This document shows, one piece after another, positions 32,720 to 41,550 of a stretch of DNA of 64,000 bases. The position numbers were made by a program, and so were the translations under genes. Position 1 is the stretch's first letter; every line of letters begins with the position of its first letter. This DNA comes from Candidatus Omnitrophota bacterium. Lineage in GTDB: Bacteria; Omnitrophota; Gorgyraeia; Gorgyraeales; Gorgyraeaceae. The notes beneath the pieces were generated by a model. It saw only the letters and a program-made list of their open reading frames with translations, did no database searches and was not told the DNA's origin. The stretch is taken from NCBI GenBank assembly GCA_003485765.1, contig DNHS01000051.1:1-64000 (forward strand). Direction: 5' to 3'.

Positions 32720-34628
32720 AGTTATTTTTTATAGTTTCTGCTATTTTTTTAGAGGATAACCCATACTTATCTAATAATAAAGCCCTGTCCCCATGTTCAA
32801 TAAATTTATCAGGCAAGGCTATATTTTTAATTATAATATCTTTCTTTATTTTATCAATGATTAATTCCAAAACGCCTGAACCAAACCCTCCTTCAAGAAC
32901 GCCTTCCTCTATTGTAAACAATCTGCCTGTCTTAAAAACTGACTGCGCTATTAATTCTATGTCCATGGGCTTTATAAATCTCGCATTTATGACTTCGCAG
33001 TTTATGCCTTCGTCCATTAAAAAAGATGCTGCCTCCAACGCAATATTAGACATATAACCAATATTTACTATTGTAGCGTCTTTGCCTTTTTTTAATAGCT
33101 CTCCTTTGCCTAAAGTTATAGGAGTTCTCGACTCGTCCGCCAATGCCGTAATAGCGGACTTGCTCGAACAATACTTGTAGCTTGCGCCGCGCGGATATCT
33201 TATTGCAACAGGGCCTTTATCATAAGAAACAGCCCAGCTAAACATATTATTCAATTCTTCTTCATTTCTTGGAGCCATAGACACAATATTCGGCAAATGC
33301 CTTATATAACTCATGTCAAATGTTCCGTGATGCGTAGGCCCGTCTTCTCCCACAAGGCCTGCCCTATCAAGCATTAAAACTACATTCAAATTCTGGAGGC
33401 ACACATCATGGAACAACTGGTCATAAGAACGCTGTAAAAAAGTAGAATATATGGCCACCACGGGTTTAAAACCAGCCCTTGCCAAGCCCGCTGCAAACCC
33501 CACAGCATGCTGTTCAGCCATGCCTACGTCAAAAAATCTATTAGGAAAAAGATTCGCAAATTTATCAAGGCCTGTGCCTTCCGGCATTGCAGCTGTTATA
33601 GCTACTATCCTTTTATTCTCTTTAGCTATTTCTACTATTTTATTGCCAAATGCCTTTGTAAAACCTTCTTCAGGCGTAATATCTTTCGCTAGAGCTATTT
33701 TCTCGCCTGTATTCACATTAAAGCTAGATATGCCGTGAAATTTTTCAGGCCCTTTTTCTGCAAAACTATAGCCTTTTCCTTTTTTTGTAACCACATGCAG
33801 CAGAATAGGCTCATCCAGGTTTACAATATTTTTCATGGTATCTATAACCGTAGTCACGTCATTTCCGTCAATCGGCCCAAAATACCTGAACCCAAGTTCT
33901 TCAAAAAGCATTCCAGGAACAAGAAGATTTTTAAGCCCTTCTTCTAACCTTCTTGCTGAACGTATAACGCTGAAACCAAAGCGAGGGACTTTTGAAAGAA
34001 GTCCCTCAATATCTTTTCTTATCCTGTTATATGCAGGCGCTGTAATAATTCTATTCAAATATTTACTCAACGCCCCAACACTTTTGGATATACTCATCTC
34101 ATTATCATTCAGGATAACAAGCATGTTTTTATGCAAATGGCCTGCGTGATTTAAGGCCTCCAATGCCATCCCTCCTCCAAGAGACGCGTCTCCTATAACT
34201 GCCACAACTTTATAATTTTTATGCTCTATATCCCTCGCCGCAGCCATACCGAGCGCTGTAGAAATAGAAGTTGAGCCGTGGCCTGTGGTAAATACATCAT
34301 ACTCGCTTTCATATTTATTCGGAAACCCGCTAATGCCTCCTGCTTTACGAAGCGTATTGAATCTGTCTTTTCTACCCGTTAAAATCTTGTGGGCATACGC
34401 CTGATGCCCCACATCCCATATGATAATATCTTCAGGCGCGTTTAAACAATAATGAATGCCTATTATAAGCTCGACTGCCCCAAGGCTTGACGCTAAGTGC
34501 CCACCCGAAGAAGCCACATTGTTTATAATAACCTCTCGTATCTCCTGCGCTAAAATAGGTAATTTATCTACGCTGAGTTTTTTTAAATCTAATGGGCTAT
34601 TTATACTATCCAACAATCTCTCTGCCAT
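32712..34628 (-). CDS. dxs: 1-deoxy-D-xylulose-5-phosphate synthase
   Basis: 638 residues, full length. First enzyme of the MEP isoprenoid pathway; condenses pyruvate and glyceraldehyde 3-phosphate with thiamine diphosphate. TTGHGSTSISTALGMA, GDASLGGGMALEALNHAG and the C-terminal transketolase halves are all present. It follows ispA across a gap holding nested palindromes, and precedes korD with an 8-nt overlap. Confidence 0.97.
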   Translation of the reverse strand: MAERLLDSINSPLDLKKLSVDKLPILAQEIREVIINNVASSGGHLASSLGAVELIIGIHYCLNAPEDIIIWDVGHQAYAHKILTGRKDRFNTLRKAGGISGFPNKYESEYDVFTTGHGSTSISTALGMAAARDIEHKNYKVVAVIGDASLGGGMALEALNHAGHLHKNMLVILNDNEMSISKSVGALSKYLNRIITAPAYNRIRKDIEGLLSKVPRFGFSVIRSARRLEEGLKNLLVPGMLFEELGFRYFGPIDGNDVTTVIDTMKNIVNLDEPILLHVVTKKGKGYSFAEKGPEKFHGISSFNVNTGEKIALAKDITPEEGFTKAFGNKIVEIAKENKRIVAITAAMPEGTGLDKFANLFPNRFFDVGMAEQHAVGFAAGLARAGFKPVVAIYSTFLQRSYDQLFHDVCLQNLNVVLMLDRAGLVGEDGPTHHGTFDMSYIRHLPNIVSMAPRNEEELNNMFSWAVSYDKGPVAIRYPRGASYKYCSSKSAITALADESRTPITLGKGELLKKGKDATIVNIGYMSNIALEAASFLMDEGINCEVINARFIKPMDIELIAQSVFKTGRLFTIEEGVLEGGFGSGVLELIIDKIKKDIIIKNIALPDKFIEHGDRALLLDKYGLSSKKIAETIKNNYA

Positions 34629-34650
34629 ATCCTAATCCTAATCCAATTCA

Positions 34651-34803
34651 AACAACTTTACAAAATGACATTCAGACTGTGTTACAATCGGTAGCCGCAG
34701 GCTTTAGCCTGCGATATGTTGCGCAACCTAAAGGTTGCGGCTACCATATATAGGCACCGATGAGGATTACAACACAGTCTGAATGTCAAAATGTAAAGTT
34801 GTT
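34651..34803. repeat. Long inverted repeat with nested element (palindrome copy E)
   Basis: Outer arms 34651-34683 and 34771-34803 are 33 nt each, 30 of 33 complementary, and begin with AACAACTTTACA as in copy A. The right arm supplies the end and stop codon of ispA. The interior contains the separate element at 34691-34744, as though one repeat had jumped into another. Confidence 0.8.
34691..34744. repeat. Two-hairpin REP-like element
   Basis: Outer arms GTAGCCGCA / TGCGGCTAC enclose two hairpins, GCAGGC-TTTA-GCCTGC (34697-34712) and GCAACC-TAAA-GGTTGC (34723-34738). The cloverleaf-like fold is typical of REP/MITE-type short elements. Confidence 0.75.
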
Positions 34804-35601
34804 TAGCATCAAATCGCCTAATTGTGCTAACTTATCTGCTTTTTTGCCAAAAATCTTTAGATAGCTTTTTGCTTTGTTTGCTAAAGCTCTGGCTTTTTCT
34901 TTTGTGAGATATTCGCCATATAGTTTTACATATCCGTCTTTATCCTTTAAATCATCAAATAGCTGAAATGCAAGGCCGATATCTCTTCCGAAATTTCCCA
35001 AAGCATTTATTTCCAGCTTACTTGCGCCTTTAATAATCCCGCCTGATTTAACTGCAACTTCAAACAGCACTGCTGTCTTCTTTAAATTAATATATTCTAT
35101 CTCTGCCCTCTGCCCTCTGCCCTCTGCCCTTTTTTTTAAAATATCCACAACCTGTCCGCCTATTGTACCGCGAGTCCCAACTGCTTTTGATATCTCTTTT
35201 ATTGCCTTTATGCTGCCTGATTCTGCTATCACCTGAAATGCCAGAGTCAGAAGTCCGTCCCCTGCTAGAAGCGCTATATCTTCTCCGTATTTTTTATGGC
35301 ATGTTTTTTTGCCGCGCCTGAAATTATCATCATCCATACATGGCATATCATCGTGCACAAGGGTATAGGAATGCGCTAATTCTATGCCGCACGCAACAGG
35401 TATTATTGAGTTACCTTTTCCTCCGCATGCCTCAAACCCTGCAATAGCAAATATAGGCCTTATTCTTTTGCCTCCTGGAAATACTGAATACCTCATGGCC
35501 CTGTGTATAATCTGAGGCTTCAGCGAACATGAAGGAAGATATCTATCCAAAGCCCTATCTATTATCTTCTTTTTATCTAATATATACTTTTTAATATCCA
35601 T
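34786..35601 (-). CDS. ispA: Polyprenyl (farnesyl/geranylgeranyl) diphosphate synthase
   Basis: 271 residues of the trans-prenyltransferase family. First Asp motif is DDMPCMDDDNFRRG, second is FDDLKD, so the enzyme looks active. It builds short allylic diphosphates from the C5 units that dxs starts. Two repeat insertions are visible: an AGGGCAG heptamer block (35102-35130) encoding RAEGRGQRAE in a surface loop, and the 3' end (NNFTF and stop) made by palindrome copy E. Overlaps nothing; xseB is 4 nt upstream. Confidence 0.93.
   Translation of the reverse strand: MDIKKYILDKKKIIDRALDRYLPSCSLKPQIIHRAMRYSVFPGGKRIRPIFAIAGFEACGGKGNSIIPVACGIELAHSYTLVHDDMPCMDDDNFRRGKKTCHKKYGEDIALLAGDGLLTLAFQVIAESGSIKAIKEISKAVGTRGTIGGQVVDILKKRAEGRGQRAEIEYINLKKTAVLFEVAVKSGGIIKGASKLEINALGNFGRDIGLAFQLFDDLKDKDGYVKLYGEYLTKEKARALANKAKSYLKIFGKKADKLAQLGDLMLNNFTF
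35102..35130. repeat. Heptamer tandem repeat inside ispA
   Basis: Four copies of TGCCCTC (AGGGCAG family on the coding strand). Three heptamers make seven codons, so the block stays in frame and reads RAEGRGQ-RAE. Confidence 0.85.
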
Positions 35602-35605
35602 GCGA

Positions 35606-35827
35606 TCATTCTTTAAAAGGTTCCAGCGTAACCTTGCCGTCTTTTTTAATGAGGACTTCTACCTTGCGTTTTGTCTCATCCAGCCTTTTTCTGCAAGCCT
35701 GGATCAATTTTACTCCCTCTTCATATTTTTTTAATGACTCCTCTAGAGGCATATTCCCGCTCTCAAGCTCATTTACAATCTCTTCCAGCTTTTTCATCAT
35801 CTCTTCAAATTTTAATTCTTTTGCCAT
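35606..35827 (-). CDS. xseB: Exodeoxyribonuclease VII small subunit
   Basis: 73 residues; LKFEEMMKKLEEIVNELE and PLEESLKKYEEGVKLIQACRKRL are the family signature. It binds XseA to form the single-strand DNA exonuclease. It lies 8 nt after xseA and 4 nt before ispA. Confidence 0.93.
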   Translation of the reverse strand: MAKELKFEEMMKKLEEIVNELESGNMPLEESLKKYEEGVKLIQACRKRLDETKRKVEVLIKKDGKVTLEPFKE

Positions 35828-35835
35828 ATATCCTC

Positions 35836-36963
35836 CTACTCAATCCTGCTTGTAAAACTGCCTTTAGAAACTTTTGTTTCTACTAAATCTCCTTTTTTAA
35901 GAGATTGGCTATTTTTTATTATCTTTCTATCTGGAAGTTTGAAACTGATGCTATAACCTCTATCTAAAATTCCAACGGGGCTAAGTATGCCTAATTTTTC
36001 AGAAAGCAATTTAAAACCTTCTTCTTTTAATTCCATATAATGCCTGAATCTTAAGACCATGCCCTCTTCTATCTCATCCAGCCTCTGCTCGTATTCCTTA
36101 ACTATGTCCATTGGAAAACCTATTATCTTTTTTTCTATCTCATCAAGCCTGTCCTCAAGCTCGCTCTTTTTTGCTATCACAATTTCTGCGGCTACAGAAG
36201 GCGTGGGAGCCCTCATATCCGCTACAAAATCGCTTATTGTCCAATCTATCTCATGGCCAACTGCGCTTATAATAGGTATCTTTGAGTTATATATGGCTCT
36301 TGCCACTATCTCTTCGTTAAAAGCCCACAGATCTTCCAAGCTTCCGCCTCCTCTACCTACTATCATGACATCCACATTTTTAAGAGCGTTGAATTCTTCT
36401 ATTGCAGAGGCTATCTCTTCCCTTGCCCCATCTCCCTGGACTTTTACAGGATTTATAATCACCTCTACATTAGAAAATCTTTTATTTAAAACATGCAGAA
36501 TATCTCTTATGGCAGCGCCTGTTATGGACGTGACGATTCCTATTCTTTCAGGAAGAAGCGGTATCTCTTTTTTATGCGCCTCTTCAAAAAGCCCCTCTTT
36601 GAAAAGTTTTTCTTTCAGTTGTTCAAACGCAAGCTGCAGCTCTCCTACGCCCCTTGGCTCCATCTTTGTTACATAAAGCTGATAAACGCCTCTTTTTTCA
36701 TATATACTGATTCTTCCGGAGCATAAAACCTGCATGCCGTCTTTTATTTCAAATTTTATCTTTTCGTTACTGTTTTTAAAAAATACGCATTTTAATTCAC
36801 TTCTTTCATCCTTTAATGTAAAATAAAAATGGCCCGAAGAGGGCCTGTCAAAATTCGATATCTCTCCTTCAATCCATATGTTTTGGAATGAGTCCTCCAG
36901 CACTATTTTTATGCTGGCGCTCAACTGGCTTACTGTATAAATATATCTTCCCTTATCTTCCAT
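35836..36963 (-). CDS. xseA: Exodeoxyribonuclease VII large subunit
   Basis: 375 residues. N-terminal OB-fold (about 8-100: VSQLSASIKIVLEDSFQNIWIEGEISNF), then the catalytic part with GRGGGSLEDLWAFNEE and SAVGHEIDWTISDFVADMRAPTPSVAAE, and a C-terminal coiled section shortened relative to the usual 400-450 residues. Degrades single-stranded DNA in both directions during repair. Confidence 0.94.
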   Translation of the reverse strand: MEDKGRYIYTVSQLSASIKIVLEDSFQNIWIEGEISNFDRPSSGHFYFTLKDERSELKCVFFKNSNEKIKFEIKDGMQVLCSGRISIYEKRGVYQLYVTKMEPRGVGELQLAFEQLKEKLFKEGLFEEAHKKEIPLLPERIGIVTSITGAAIRDILHVLNKRFSNVEVIINPVKVQGDGAREEIASAIEEFNALKNVDVMIVGRGGGSLEDLWAFNEEIVARAIYNSKIPIISAVGHEIDWTISDFVADMRAPTPSVAAEIVIAKKSELEDRLDEIEKKIIGFPMDIVKEYEQRLDEIEEGMVLRFRHYMELKEEGFKLLSEKLGILSPVGILDRGYSISFKLPDRKIIKNSQSLKKGDLVETKVSKGSFTSRIE

Positions 36964-36964
36964 A

Positions 36965-37756
36965 CTAGCGATAATTCTCTATCTTTTCTTTTACCCTTTC
37001 TATCAAAAGGCACTTGCCGCTTTCATCATCTATCTTCACTATGGCTCCCTGTAATTCCACATTTTTATCCGCTATTTCAAATTTTTTCGGCAGAAGCGTT
37101 AAAAAATGCTCTACTATTGCGTCGCTTCTTCTGCCTATTACTGAATCCTGGGGCCCTGTCATTCCTAAATCAGTGATATATCCAGTGCCCTGAGAAAATA
37201 TCTTCTCATCTGCTGTTTGAACATGCGTATGAGTGCCGAATACAACGCTGACTCTAGAATCCAAGAATATTCCCATGGCTATTTTTTCGCTTGTAGCCTC
37301 TGCGTGCATATCCACTAAAATAATCTTTGTAACTCTATTGATTTTTTCTATCTCTTTCTCAGCTGCTGTAAAAGGGCAATCAACCGGATGCATAAAAACC
37401 CTGCCCAAAAGATTTATCACAGCTACCTTTTTCCCGTTCTCCAGAGAAATAACTGTCATACCTGAGCCAGGAGAAGTCTGGGGATAATTCGCAGGCCTTA
37501 AAATACGATTGTCCTTGGAAAGCCTCTCGTATATCTCCTTTTTCTTCCAGACATGGTCTCCTGAAGTTATAACGTCTATCTTATTCTGCAATAGTTCATC
37601 TACAGTTTCAGGGGTAAGCCCTGAGCCTCCTGCAACATTCTCTGCATTTGCAATGACAAAATCAATATCTCTATCTTTGCGTAATCTAGGAACTATTTTT
37701 TTAACAGCTTCTCTGCCAGGGCTCCCGACTATGTCGCCTATTAACAGTATCCTCAT
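36965..37756 (-). CDS. ymdB: YmdB-type metallophosphodiesterase
   Basis: 263 residues. Metal ligands are visible in GDIVGSPGR, NAENVAGGSG, GDHVWKKKE, DMHAEATSEK and GTHTHVQTAD. The family hydrolyses 2',3'-cyclic nucleotides and, in Bacillus, affects biofilm and motility. It overlaps rny by 4 nt, the same gene pairing seen in Firmicutes (rny-ymdB). Confidence 0.93.
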   Translation of the reverse strand: MRILLIGDIVGSPGREAVKKIVPRLRKDRDIDFVIANAENVAGGSGLTPETVDELLQNKIDVITSGDHVWKKKEIYERLSKDNRILRPANYPQTSPGSGMTVISLENGKKVAVINLLGRVFMHPVDCPFTAAEKEIEKINRVTKIILVDMHAEATSEKIAMGIFLDSRVSVVFGTHTHVQTADEKIFSQGTGYITDLGMTGPQDSVIGRRSDAIVEHFLTLLPKKFEIADKNVELQGAIVKIDDESGKCLLIERVKEKIENYR

Positions 37757-39324
37757 TTAGCATACTCCACTGCTCTTGTTTCGCGTATCACAGTAACTCT
37801 TATCTGCCCGGGATATTCAAGGCCTTCTTCTATTTTCTTTGTTATCTCCCTGGCTAATCCCATAGCCTGAAGGTCGCTTATCTTTTCAGGCTGTACAACC
37901 ACCCTTATCTCTCTCCCAGCCTGTATTGCAAATGCCTTCTCAACGCCTTTAAATGAATCAGCTATAGCTTCCAGTTTTTCAAGCCGCTTTATATAATTCT
38001 CAAGGGACTCGCGCCTTGCGCCCGGCCTTGTAGCGCTAACAGTATCCGCAGCCTGCAAAAGCACTGCATAAATAGTCCCCGGCGCTTCTTCTTCGTGATG
38101 GGACGCTATTGCATTTATAATATCTGACGCCTCGCCGTATTTTTTGGCCAGGTCTGCGCCTATCTTTGCATGCGGGCCCTCTACTTCATGAGTCACTGCC
38201 TTGCCTATATCATGCAAAAGCCCTATTCGCTTTGCAAGAGTCACATCCAAATTAAGTTCTCCTGCCATAACTCCCATAATAACGCTTACCTCTTTCATAT
38301 GTTGAAGCGCATTTTGCCCGTAACTAGTCCTGTATTTTAATCTTCCTATAAGCCTCACTATTTCAGGATGTATCTTTTGAAGCCCTAATTCAAAAAGCGT
38401 TCGCTCTCCTTCTTCTTTAATAGTAGCTTCCATTTCCTGTTTGACTTTATTGACAACTTCTTCTATGCGGCCAGGGTGAATACGTCCATCCTGCAAAAGC
38501 CGCTCTAAACTTATCCTTGCTATCTCGCGCTTCACAATATCAAAGCCAGAGAGTATTACAGCCTCTGGGGTATCATCAATAATCACATCCACTCCTGTGG
38601 CCATTTCAAGCGCCCGGATATTGCGGCCTTCTCTCCCTATAATCCTTCCTTTCATCTCGTCATTTGGCAAATTCACAACAGATACGGTTGTATTTATTAC
38701 ATGTTCTGCAGCGCACTTCTGCATGCTGAGCGAAAGAATTTCCTTGGCCTTTTTCTCCGCAGATTCCCTAGCCCTGTCCTCTATTGCTTTAAAAAGTATT
38801 TGCGCTTCTCTCTGAGCATCAGTCTCCACTCTCTGTAAAAACAGCTTCTTTGCCTCTTCAACGCTCAGGCCGGATATCCTTTGCAGTTTCGCTTTTTCTT
38901 CTTCAATAAGCCTTAAAAACTCATTATGCCTTGATTCAATGGATCTTTCCTTGTCCACCAAAAGAGATTCTCTTCTCTGTATTTCCTTTTCTTTTCTGTC
39001 AAGAACATCCACTTTCCTATCTATATTTTCTTCCTTCTGCACAAGCCTTTTTTCAAGATTGGTCATCTCCTGGCGTCTATCTTTTGTAGTTTGTTCAAAG
39101 TCTGACTGTATCTTGAATTTCAGGTCTTTTACTTCCAGCTCTACCTCTTTTTTTCTGTTCTCAAATTCTTTTCTGGAATTCTCGAGGCTCTTCTTTGCCC
39201 TGTCCTCCATCTCTTTTAGATGCCTCTCTCCGAAAAACTTCCTTATGAAATACCCTGCGAAAAATATCAGGATAAAAACCAGGACTTCTATTGCATAAAT
39301 TATTATTTTAAGATTCGAACTCAT
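37753..39324 (-). CDS. rny: Ribonuclease Y
   Basis: 523 residues. N-terminal membrane helix (5-26), long charged coiled coil (about 35-200), KH RNA-binding domain (GRIIGREGRNIRALEMATGVDV), and HD nuclease domain (LLHDIGKAVTHEVEGPHAKIGADLA). The endonuclease starts mRNA decay at the membrane. Confidence 0.96.
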   Translation of the reverse strand: MSSNLKIIIYAIEVLVFILIFFAGYFIRKFFGERHLKEMEDRAKKSLENSRKEFENRKKEVELEVKDLKFKIQSDFEQTTKDRRQEMTNLEKRLVQKEENIDRKVDVLDRKEKEIQRRESLLVDKERSIESRHNEFLRLIEEEKAKLQRISGLSVEEAKKLFLQRVETDAQREAQILFKAIEDRARESAEKKAKEILSLSMQKCAAEHVINTTVSVVNLPNDEMKGRIIGREGRNIRALEMATGVDVIIDDTPEAVILSGFDIVKREIARISLERLLQDGRIHPGRIEEVVNKVKQEMEATIKEEGERTLFELGLQKIHPEIVRLIGRLKYRTSYGQNALQHMKEVSVIMGVMAGELNLDVTLAKRIGLLHDIGKAVTHEVEGPHAKIGADLAKKYGEASDIINAIASHHEEEAPGTIYAVLLQAADTVSATRPGARRESLENYIKRLEKLEAIADSFKGVEKAFAIQAGREIRVVVQPEKISDLQAMGLAREITKKIEEGLEYPGQIRVTVIRETRAVEYAK

Positions 39325-39360
39325 GTCAGCACCTCCCAGCTATTTTATGTGAAAGCAGCG

Positions 39361-39918
39361 TTAGTCGGTTATGACACTGGCGAGAGGGACATCTCTTCTT
39401 GTAGCAGGGACTTTATCAAGCAGTTGAAATCTGAAGCCAAGGCCTATCTTTGATCTGCCTTTTGGAAGGCGTCTTAGAAAATTATCGTAATAGCCCTTTC
39501 CGTGTCCAATACGGTTGTTGCTTTTGTCAAAGGCAATTCCAGGCACTATTACCAGGTCTATGTCTTTCAACGCTGCAGATTTTTTATTTGAGGGCCCAAT
39601 TGGCTCATAAATGCCGTACGGCCCTTTTTCCAATCTCTTGATATCCCTTAGATATACAGGTTTAATATTTCTATCCTTCGCCAATGTAACCGGTAAAACT
39701 ACTTTTTTGCCCATTATAAGGGCTTTTTTTATTATTGGGCCTGTTTCTACCTCCCCAGTCCCTTTAGAAACATAAAGCATCACGCATTTAGATTTTAAAA
39801 AATCTTCATTCAGAAATAACTTTTTGTGTATAGCTCTGCTTCTTTGTCTCCTTTCCGATCCTTTTTGACTTTTTATTTTTATTTTCATCTTTTTTCTGAC
39901 AATCTCTTTTGCTTCCAT
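39361..39918 (-). CDS. 5-formyltetrahydrofolate cyclo-ligase
   Basis: 185 residues. Family signature VIVPGIAFDKSNNRIGHGKGYYDNFL and the Lys/Arg-rich N-terminal KSQKGSERRQRSRAIHKKL. It recycles 5-formyl-THF to 5,10-methenyl-THF with ATP, feeding the one-carbon pool that the purine genes and glyA use. No 6S RNA is seen in the 36-nt gap before rny. Confidence 0.92.
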   Translation of the reverse strand: MEAKEIVRKKMKIKIKSQKGSERRQRSRAIHKKLFLNEDFLKSKCVMLYVSKGTGEVETGPIIKKALIMGKKVVLPVTLAKDRNIKPVYLRDIKRLEKGPYGIYEPIGPSNKKSAALKDIDLVIVPGIAFDKSNNRIGHGKGYYDNFLRRLPKGRSKIGLGFRFQLLDKVPATRRDVPLASVITD

Positions 39919-39929
39919 AGCCAGTAACT

Positions 39930-40319
39930 CTATTTCTTGTTCTTTTTCAAATAGTCGTCTATTGCTGATTTAAGGGCCTCTTCCGCAAGCACAGAGCAAT
40001 GCATTTTCACCTTTGGAAGCCCGCCAAGCGCTTCAGCAACAGCCCTGTTGGAAACCTGCAACGCTTCTTCTATTGTCTTTCCCTTTACAATCTCAGTAAC
40101 CATGCTGCTAGTAGCTATGGCTGCTCCGCAACCGAATGTTTTAAACTTTGCGTCAGTAATTCTGTTATCCTTTACCTTGATGTAAAGCCTCATAATGTCG
40201 CCGCACACAGGGTTTCCTACGTTTCCAATCCCGTCTGCGTCAAGGATCTCGCCCACATTCCTTGGGTTTTTGAAATGCTCCATTACTGTTTCACTGTATT
40301 GTGTGTGAAAACTTTCCAT
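39930..40319 (-). CDS. Iron-sulfur cluster scaffold (NifU/IscU N-terminal type)
   Basis: 129 residues from ATG 40319, with AAAGGAG upstream. Three cluster-ligand Cys are present in GNPVCGDIM, TFGCGAAIATSS and KMHCSVLAEEAL. Assembles FeS clusters for the radical SAM and ferredoxin enzymes here. No cysteine desulfurase is beside it. Confidence 0.93.
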   Translation of the reverse strand: MESFHTQYSETVMEHFKNPRNVGEILDADGIGNVGNPVCGDIMRLYIKVKDNRITDAKFKTFGCGAAIATSSMVTEIVKGKTIEEALQVSNRAVAEALGGLPKVKMHCSVLAEEALKSAIDDYLKKNKK

Positions 40320-40332
40320 AACCACTCCTTTG

Positions 40333-40995
40333 TTATAACTTATTCCCAAGGATAACTTCCCTCGGCCTATTAACCTTGGAATAATCTTTTGCTGGTTTTA
40401 TACTTTTCAAACTATCCAGCTTGTTTAAATCTTTCAGCCTGTTGTAAATCAATATCCACGCGCAGTCTTTATTCTTATCAACCTCGCACTTGCCCTTATT
40501 GGAACCTCCGCATGGCCCGTTCAAAAGGCCTTTTGCGCATCTTGTTACAGGACATATACCTGCTGTCGTATTCAGAACACACTCCCCGCACATAGCGCAT
40601 CTTTCAAAAAATCCATAACCTGTCGCATCCAATATAGACCCGAATATAGTATCGCAGCCTATATAAACAGGCCTTTTAGCCCTGTCATTTTCAAACACTG
40701 ACTGGCCGCCTAAACCGCACGCTAGCACCAGAAAAGCATCTGAGTCATCCACCATTTTCTTATTTTTCGCAAAATGAAGCTTGGCCTGGCTTGCTACGCA
40801 AGGCGCTTTGGGTATTGCCCATCCTGTAACAGTCTTTCCATTTGCCTCAAGCATGGCCTTCATCTCTATGATTTCTTTTTCTCCGCCTGTCTTGCAAGTA
40901 GTAGCGCACTCCCCGCATCCTATTATAAAAATTTTTGACGCAGGGCCAAGCGCCTTTAATATCTCTTCGATTGGTTTTTTCTTAGTGACTATCAT
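40333..40995 (-). CDS. MetV-like methylenetetrahydrofolate reductase C-terminal protein
   Basis: 220 residues with a Cys-rich end: CAMCGECVL, CPVTRCAKGLLNGPCGG, KCEV and DCAW, the MetV zinc/FeS signature. In acetogens MetV partners MetF in the Wood-Ljungdahl pathway. No metF is in this window. An IIGCGECATTC start adds another Cys cluster. Its role without MetF nearby is open. Confidence 0.85.
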   Translation of the reverse strand: MIVTKKKPIEEILKALGPASKIFIIGCGECATTCKTGGEKEIIEMKAMLEANGKTVTGWAIPKAPCVASQAKLHFAKNKKMVDDSDAFLVLACGLGGQSVFENDRAKRPVYIGCDTIFGSILDATGYGFFERCAMCGECVLNTTAGICPVTRCAKGLLNGPCGGSNKGKCEVDKNKDCAWILIYNRLKDLNKLDSLKSIKPAKDYSKVNRPREVILGNKL

Positions 40996-40996
40996 A

Positions 40997-41548
40997 TTAC
41001 AGAAGCTCCTTTATGTCTTTTTCAAATACCTCTTTATCATTATACCCTATATATTTTTTTCTGATATTGCCGTCTTTATCCACAATAAAAGTAGTTGGGA
41101 TTGCTCTTATGCCTCCGTATAAATCGCTCACTTCTTCATTGCCAAGCAAAATAGTGTAATTTATCTTGTTTTTTAATACAAATCCAGGCACTACCTTTTC
41201 TCCTTGCATATCCAGCGCAATACCTATTACCTCCAAGCCTTGTTCTTTGTATTGATTATAAAGATCGATAAAATGCGGTATCTCTTCCCTACAGGGCGGA
41301 CACCAGGTAGCCCAAAAATCAATAATAATAACTTTGCCTTTAAAATCGGAAAGCTTTTTTTCTATCCCGTTTACATCCTTAAGCGAAAATTTAGGAGCTT
41401 GTTTTAAACGCGGCTTCTTTTGCGCGCTGATTTCCTGCGGGATTTCTTTTATAGGCACTATTTTTGGAACAGTATTAATCTTTACTATTCCAAAAATAAT
41501 CATAGCTCCGATCACTGCCAGAACAATAATAAAAGTCTTATTATTCAT
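40997..41548 (-). CDS. TlpA-like thiol-disulfide oxidoreductase
   Basis: 183 residues. Membrane anchor (about 5-23), then a thioredoxin fold with WATWCPPCREE (CxxC). It handles disulfides in the periplasm and works with CcdA, encoded next to it (2-nt gap). Confidence 0.93.
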   Translation of the reverse strand: MNNKTFIIVLAVIGAMIIFGIVKINTVPKIVPIKEIPQEISAQKKPRLKQAPKFSLKDVNGIEKKLSDFKGKVIIIDFWATWCPPCREEIPHFIDLYNQYKEQGLEVIGIALDMQGEKVVPGFVLKNKINYTILLGNEEVSDLYGGIRAIPTTFIVDKDGNIRKKYIGYNDKEVFEKDIKELL

Positions 41549-41550
41549 TT

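Noticed and set aside
39325..39360. 6S RNA beside the 5-formyl-THF cyclo-ligase gene
   Set aside because: The gap is only 36 nt, too short.
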